Shown here one piece after another: positions 5,198 through 8,065 of a stretch of 8,065 nucleotides of DNA. How positions within the stretch are numbered: position 1 is the first letter of the stretch; each line of letters starts with the position of its first letter. Both the position numbers and the translations under genes were made by a program. The stretch lies in the NCBI GenBank assembly GCA_027451915.1, contig DAIDHU010000117.1, forward strand, positions 1 to 8,065. The letters are read 5' to 3'. This DNA is from Thiomonas sp. GTDB taxonomy: Bacteria > Pseudomonadota > Gammaproteobacteria > Burkholderiales > Burkholderiaceae_C. The notes under the pieces are model-generated. The model did not search any database and was not told the DNA's origin. It was given only the letters and a program-made list of their open reading frames with translations.

Positions 5198-5287
5198 ATC
5201 CCCGCGCGCGCCTGCGGTATTTCAACAGCCTGCATGTGCCTGCGCCGGTTGCCAAGGCGCCGCGTTGCAGGCACACTGCGGCCCCAT

Positions 5288-5308
5288 GCGAACGATCGTT
5301 CGCTTTTT
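5288..5308 (+). promoter_or_regulatory. 16-bp perfect palindrome followed by T5: operator or attenuator candidate
   Basis: GCGAACGATCGTTCGC (5288-5303) is perfectly self-complementary and is followed at once by TTTTT (5304-5308). It lies 9 nt before the ribosome site of the chalcone-isomerase-like gene. As DNA it has the size and symmetry of a TetR-family operator; as RNA it could fold with a GATC loop and act as a small terminator ahead of the gene. The sequence alone does not decide between the two. Confidence 0.5.
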
Positions 5309-5326
5309 CGACCACGAGGAGCTCCG

Positions 5327-6007
5327 ATGCGCCTGCCCCGCCCATCCATCCTGCCGCGCCGCGCAGCGCTGCCCCTGCTGCTGTCCCTGCCCCTGTGCCT
5401 GGCGCTGCCCCGCCTGGCGGGCGCCGCGCAGCCCGAGCAGGCGCCGCCCGCATCGGCCCCGCCCCCCGCGGGGGCGAGCCCCCTGAAGCTGCACGGCGTG
5501 GTGGTGCCGCCGAGCGCGCAGGTCGGCGGCAGCCAGCTGCGGCTCAACGGAGCGGGAACGCGCTACTTCCTGATCTTCAAGGTCTATGTCGCGGAACTCT
5601 ACCTGCCGCGCACCACCCGCAGCGCCAACGCGGCGCTGGGCATGGCCGGGCCCAAGCTGATGCGCCTGGTCATGCTGCGTGACGTCAGCGGCAAGGAACT
5701 GGGGGACAAGCTCACCGAGGACATCAAGAACAACGTGCCCGCGGCCGATTTCGCCACCATGATCACCGGCCTGGCCCGCATGGGCGGGCTGTTCGCCGAT
5801 CGCCACGAGCTGCGCGAGGGCGATGTGGTCGAGCTCACCGACCTGCCCGGCAAGGGCATGCAGATCAGCATCAACGGACAGGTCGAGGGGGCCCCCTACG
5901 CCGACGCGAACTTTTTCGACAACCTGCTGCGCGTGTGGCTGGGGCCGCGGCCGGCCTCGCAGCGCCTGAAAAAGGCCCTGCTGGGCCACTTCGACGACTC
6001 GAACTGA
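5327..6007 (+). CDS. Exported chalcone-isomerase-like protein
   Basis: The 226-residue product opens with an Arg-rich n-region, a hydrophobic core (about 13-29) and a probable signal-peptidase site near LAGAA-QPEQ (about residues 33-35), followed by a Pro/Ala linker (about 36-50). The mature domain matches the bacterial chalcone-isomerase-like family (Chalcone_3 type): LRLNGAGTRYFLIFKVYVAE at 71-90 with LYLPR just after, a KLMRLVMLRDVSGKELGDKL segment at about 110-129, and a C-terminal strand-helix region NFFDNLLRVWLGPRPAS at about 195-211. In these bacterial proteins the plant active-site residues are generally not conserved; they are thought to bind small hydrophobic ligands or fatty acids rather than cyclise chalcones, and the role here is unknown. 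AGGAG at 5317-5321 with a 5-nt spacer fixes the start; an upstream in-frame ATG at 5234 is ignored. It converges on gph with a 10-nt gap. Confidence 0.88.
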   Translation: MRLPRPSILPRRAALPLLLSLPLCLALPRLAGAAQPEQAPPASAPPPAGASPLKLHGVVVPPSAQVGGSQLRLNGAGTRYFLIFKVYVAELYLPRTTRSANAALGMAGPKLMRLVMLRDVSGKELGDKLTEDIKNNVPAADFATMITGLARMGGLFADRHELREGDVVELTDLPGKGMQISINGQVEGAPYADANFFDNLLRVWLGPRPASQRLKKALLGHFDDSN

Positions 6008-6009
6008 GC

Positions 6010-6027
6010 GCCGGCTCTCAGGCCGGC
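6010..6027. terminator. Weak hairpin between convergent genes
   Basis: GCCGGC (6010-6015) and GCCGGC (6022-6027), each self-complementary, can pair across a 6-nt loop in the 10-nt gap and gph 3' end. It could serve both convergent transcripts, but no T-run follows on either side. Confidence 0.25.
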
Positions 6028-6737
6028 TGCAGGGGCAGCTGGTCCAGGCGGTCGAAATAGGCCAGCGCCGGCGTGGAGCGGATGGGCTCGCCGTGGTTGT
6101 AGCCGTAGGTGGCGAGCACCGCGGGGCAGCCGGCCGCGGCGGCGGCGGCCGCGTCGTTCTGGGAGTCCCCCACCATCAGGGTGCGCGCGGGCGGCTGGCC
6201 CAGGCGTTCGCAGGTACGCAGCAGCGGCAGCGGATCGGGCTTCTTGCGCTCGAAGGCATCGCCTCCGACGACCTCGGAAAAGAACTCCAGCAGGCCCTTG
6301 CGCTCGAGCAGCTCGCGCGCGTGCACGCCCGGCTTGTTGGTCACGCAGGCCAGCGCCAGGCCCGCGTCGCGCAGGCGCCGCAGCCCCTCGATCACCCCGG
6401 GAAACAGCTCGGAGTGGCGGCCGTTGGCCAGCGTGTAGTGCTGCTGGTACACGCGCAGCGCCCGTGCCTGCAGCGCGTCGGCCTGCTGCGCCGGCAGGTG
6501 CAGGCGCAGCACCTGGGCGACCAGGTGTTCGGAGCCCTTGCCCACGCGCTGGGCGACCTGCTCGGGCGTGACCTCTCCCAGCCCGAGTTCGCGCAGCATG
6601 CCCCCCAGGGCCACCAGGAAATCCCCCAGGGTGTCGACCATGGTGCCATCGAGGTCGACGAGGGCGGCGAGCACGGGCACGCCGGCCACGAGGGGTGCGA
6701 GGGGTGCGGCCCCCGCCGACGCCAGCGCGGCCGTCAT
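6018..6737 (-). CDS. gph: Phosphoglycolate phosphatase (HAD superfamily)
   Basis: Gph hydrolyses 2-phosphoglycolate to glycolate, clearing a product of oxidative DNA damage repair or of Rubisco oxygenation; it acts in the cytoplasm and needs Mg2+. The 239-residue protein shows all HAD motifs: the nucleophile/acid pair D28-x-D30 in LVDLDGTMVDT, a helical cap (about 38-115), motif II T133 in ACVTNKPG, motif III Lys165/166 in ERKKPDPLPLL, and motif IV in MVGDSQND (D191, D195). The GDSxNDxxAAxAAG form is characteristic of Gph. The N-terminal extension before the first motif (about 22 residues, Ala rich) is slightly long. The ATG overlaps the rpe stop as ATGA, so the two genes are translationally coupled. 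Related HAD phosphatases cannot be fully excluded, but the rpe-gph pairing supports the name. Confidence 0.95.
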   Translation of the reverse strand: MTAALASAGAAPLAPLVAGVPVLAALVDLDGTMVDTLGDFLVALGGMLRELGLGEVTPEQVAQRVGKGSEHLVAQVLRLHLPAQQADALQARALRVYQQHYTLANGRHSELFPGVIEGLRRLRDAGLALACVTNKPGVHARELLERKGLLEFFSEVVGGDAFERKKPDPLPLLRTCERLGQPPARTLMVGDSQNDAAAAAAAGCPAVLATYGYNHGEPIRSTPALAYFDRLDQLPLQPA

Positions 6738-7432
6738 GCCACCCGCGCCAGTTCGGCGCGCATCGCGTCGATGACGGCGCGGTAGTCCTTGTGCCCGAAA
6801 ATCGCGCTGCCGGCCACGAAGGTGTCGGCGCCGGCCGCGGCGACCGCCGCGATGTTCTCGGCCTTGATGCCTCCGTCGACCTCCAGCAGCACCTCGCGAC
6901 CGCTTTGCGCGCGATAGGCGTCCAGGCGCTGGCGCACCATGGCGGTCTTGCGCAGCGCCTCGGGAATGAAGCTCTGTCCGCCAAAACCGGGGTTGACGCT
7001 CATGATCAGCACCAGGTCTACCTTGTCCATGACGAGCTCGAGCACGTCCAGGCTGGAGGCGGGGTTGAACACCAGCCCGGCGCGGCAGCCCGCGTCGCGG
7101 ATCAGCTGCAGCGTGCGGTCGACATGGCGGCTGGCCTCGGGGTGGAAACTGATGATGTCGGCCCCCGCCTTGGCGAACATCTGCGCCAGCGCGTCGACGG
7201 GCTCGACCATGAGGTGCACGTCCAGCGGGACCGGCGTGCCATCGGAGCGCTTGCAATACGGCTTGACGGCCTGCGCCACCAGCGGGCCCACCGTCAGGTT
7301 GGGCACGTAGTGGTTGTCCATCACGTCGAAGTGGATGAAATCGGCGCCGGCGTCGATGACGCTGCGGACCTCGTCGCCCAGGCGGGCGAAATCGGCCGAC
7401 AGAATGCTGGGGGCGATGCGGTAGGTCGTCAT
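6734..7432 (-). CDS. rpe: Ribulose-phosphate 3-epimerase
   Basis: Rpe interconverts ribulose 5-phosphate and xylulose 5-phosphate in the pentose-phosphate pathway (and the Calvin cycle where present). The 232-residue (beta/alpha)8 barrel is of normal length. Key residues are visible: APSILSADF near the start (Ser9), metal ligands His34 and Asp36 in FIHFDVMDNHYVPNLT, His73 in DVHLMV, Asp186 in EVDGGI, the MSVNPGFGGQ loop (144-153), and the phosphate-binding VAGSAIFG at 206-213. It is the first gene of the rpe-gph unit, with a 4-nt overlap. A -10-like TAGAAT lies only 9 nt before the ATG, so the mRNA may be nearly leaderless. Confidence 0.98.
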   Translation of the reverse strand: MTTYRIAPSILSADFARLGDEVRSVIDAGADFIHFDVMDNHYVPNLTVGPLVAQAVKPYCKRSDGTPVPLDVHLMVEPVDALAQMFAKAGADIISFHPEASRHVDRTLQLIRDAGCRAGLVFNPASSLDVLELVMDKVDLVLIMSVNPGFGGQSFIPEALRKTAMVRQRLDAYRAQSGREVLLEVDGGIKAENIAAVAAAGADTFVAGSAIFGHKDYRAVIDAMRAELARVA

Positions 7433-7441
7433 GGTGCGCTC

Positions 7442-7447
7442 ATTCTA
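7442..7447 (-). promoter_or_regulatory. -10-like hexamer of rpe, very close to the ATG
   Basis: Minus-strand TAGAAT (five of six to TATAAT) ends 9 nt before the rpe ATG, which would put the transcript start 2-4 nt from the start codon. No good -35 hexamer is present at 16-18 nt, where the DNA is a C/G tract. Confidence 0.4.
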
Positions 7448-7481
7448 GGAGGCCCCCCCTATCCCCGGAGCGCGCCGTGTC

Positions 7482-7487
7482 TACAAT
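7482..7487 (+). promoter_or_regulatory. -10-like hexamer of apaG, very close to the ATG
   Basis: TACAAT (five of six to TATAAT) ends 10 nt before apaG ATG 7498, predicting a transcript start about 3-4 nt before the start codon. As on the other strand, no -35 hexamer is recognisable. Confidence 0.4.
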
Positions 7488-7497
7488 CGACGCCACC

Positions 7498-7875
7498 ATG
7501 GATGCCTATCAATTCTCGGTGGCGGTGGAGCCCTCGTTCCTGCCCGACGAGTCCGATGTCCAGCAGGGCCTGTGGGCCTACAGCTACACCGTGCGCATCC
7601 GCAACAGCGGCAGCCGCGCCGCCCAGCTGATCGCCCGGCATTGGGTGATCACCGACGAGTCGGGGCGCACCGAGGAGGTGCGCGGCCTGGGCGTGGTGGG
7701 CCAGCAACCCCTGCTGCGCCCGGGCGAGGTGTTCGAGTACACCAGCTGGACGCGCCTGCGCACGCCCGGCGGCACCATGCGCGGCAGCTACCTGTGCGTG
7801 GCCGAGGACGGATCGCAGTTCGACGCGCCCATCCCGGAATTCGCTCTGATCCCGCCGGGTGTGACCCTGCATTGA
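7498..7875 (+). CDS. apaG: ApaG protein
   Basis: The 125-residue product is a typical single-domain ApaG protein (immunoglobulin/fibronectin-III-like fold): FSVAVEPSFLPDESD at the N-terminus, YSYTVRIRNSGSRAAQLIAR at 29-48 with HWVITD following, the family signature VRGLGVVGQQPLLRPGEVFE at 61-80 with YTS following, and LRTPGGTMRGSYLCV to about 101. ApaG is linked to Co2+ resistance and diadenosine tetraphosphate metabolism in enterobacteria, but its biochemical role is not settled. ATG 7498 gives the standard N-terminus. A GTG at 7477 in the same frame has GGAG 6 nt upstream and would add seven residues; but a TACAAT -10-like hexamer lies between the two codons, so only one of the two readings can be right for a given transcript. 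The family's usual SGT after EYT is SWT here. Confidence 0.95.
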   Translation: MDAYQFSVAVEPSFLPDESDVQQGLWAYSYTVRIRNSGSRAAQLIARHWVITDESGRTEEVRGLGVVGQQPLLRPGEVFEYTSWTRLRTPGGTMRGSYLCVAEDGSQFDAPIPEFALIPPGVTLH

Positions 7876-7889
7876 AGCCGCGGCGGCGC

Positions 7890-8065
7890 ATGACCCGGCC
7901 TGCCCAGTCTCCGAGTGCCGCGCGCCACGCGCGGCGCGCGGCCGGGCTGGCCGCGCTGCTGCTCGGCCTGCTAGGCGCTGGCCTGCTGCTGGGCTCCTGC
8001 GCGACGGCGCCCGGGCCCGGCCCAGGCCCGGCGCCGGTAAGCGCCGGGTCGGCGGCCTCGGTGGC
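7890..8065 (+). CDS. N-terminus of a lipoprotein, probably membrane-bound lytic murein transglycosylase A (MltA); 3' end outside window
   Basis: The visible 58 residues are a lipoprotein signal: an Arg/His-rich n-region, a Leu/Ala/Gly core (about 16-33), and a lipobox L-G-S-C with the lipidated Cys36, followed by a low-complexity Gly-Pro-Ala linker. No enzymatic domain is visible. The MltA suggestion comes only from synteny, since apaG is usually followed by mltA in Burkholderiales; MltA is an outer-membrane-anchored enzyme that cleaves peptidoglycan glycan strands. The ATG at 7890 has no clear ribosome site. An in-frame TTG at 7872 overlaps the apaG stop (TTGA) and would add MKPRRR, so coupled initiation there is possible. 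Confidence 0.75.
   Translation, partial: MTRPAQSPSAARHARRAAGLAALLLGLLGAGLLLGSCATAPGPGPGPAPVSAGSAASV

Larger units (their letters stand above)
4956..5326. other. 371-nt divergent intergenic region between trpE and the chalcone-isomerase-like gene
   Basis: It holds no conventional gene. Towards trpE (minus strand) it contains a promoter candidate (5168-5197), a mini-ORF with two Trp codons (5044-5133) and four GC-rich hairpins between 5061 and 4968. Towards the plus-strand gene it contains a 9-bp inverted repeat TGTGCCTGC / GCAGGCACA (5235-5243 and 5267-5275, 23-nt spacer), a perfect 16-bp palindrome with T5 after it (5288-5308), and a strong ribosome site. I see no convincing -35/-10 pair for the plus strand. 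Confidence 0.7.

Noticed and set aside
5234..5326. Upstream ATG extending the chalcone-isomerase-like protein by 31 residues
   Set aside because: It would bury the signal peptide and place the 16-bp palindrome inside the gene. The ATG at 5327 has a strong AGGAG site and a proper signal sequence.
3372..5486. A 704-codon plus-strand open frame opposite trpE
   Set aside because: It lies antisense to trpE and its translation (Gly/His/Gln/Arg rich, no domain) is the normal mirror image of GC-rich coding DNA.
6695..7630. A 311-codon plus-strand frame opposite rpe and running into apaG
   Set aside because: Antisense shadow of rpe; no domain, and it conflicts with three clearly conserved genes.
1..8065. 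CRISPR arrays, tRNA/rRNA genes, insertion sequences, phage genes
   Set aside because: Read for them on both strands: no regularly spaced repeats, no tRNA-like cloverleaf with CCA-adjacent arms, and no transposase or integrase motif found.
7890..8065. Naming the partial lipoprotein mltA outright
   Set aside because: Only the signal, lipobox and linker are visible; the catalytic domain lies beyond the window, so the name rests on synteny.

Overview
GC-rich DNA (visibly near 70% GC, strong G/C third-position bias) from a betaproteobacterium, most likely order Burkholderiales. The block lipoprotein (probably mltA) - apaG - rpe - gph with trpE nearby is a conserved Burkholderiales neighbourhood, and the window also carries a DUF3579 protein, a family found mainly in that order. 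I cannot assign a genus.

Layout. 1-1081 (+): the tail of an unidentified gene (possibly the TOBE-like end of an ABC transporter ATPase), a COG4280-type membrane protein with two ExxE motifs, and a 54-residue membrane protein. All three are joined by 1-nt or 4-nt stop/start overlaps and look like one operon. 1186-1501 (+): a wrecked hicAB toxin-antitoxin module, in which the 5' two thirds of hicA is joined out of frame to the 3' third of hicB. 1518-1943 (-): DUF3579 protein. 2140-2595 (+): small isoprenylcysteine-methyltransferase-like membrane protein. 2564-3421 (-): EamA/DMT-like transporter, overlapping the methyltransferase tail to tail and lying 37 nt downstream of trpE. 3459-4955 (-): trpE. 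4956-5326: a 371-nt divergent intergenic region with regulatory-looking structure on both strands. 5327-6007 (+): exported chalcone-isomerase-like protein. 6018-6737 (-) gph and 6734-7432 (-) rpe, overlapping by 4 nt. 7498-7875 (+): apaG. 7890-end (+): start of a lipoprotein, probably MltA.

How the genes fit together. trpE makes anthranilate from chorismate, but trpG, trpD and trpC do not follow it here. A transporter of the superfamily that includes the aromatic amino-acid exporter YddG follows instead. rpe and gph supply pentose-phosphate epimerisation and phosphoglycolate removal.

The most interesting signals are regulatory. The trpE 5' region has a plausible promoter, then a 29-codon leader ORF with two Trp codons separated by one Pro codon, then a chain of GC-rich hairpins ending in a perfect 18-bp palindrome 12 nt before the trpE ATG. 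This looks like Trp-responsive leader control without a canonical U-tract terminator. rpe and apaG each have a -10-like hexamer only 9-10 nt before their ATG, suggesting divergent, near-leaderless transcripts. A perfect 16-bp palindrome followed by T5 precedes the chalcone-isomerase-like gene.
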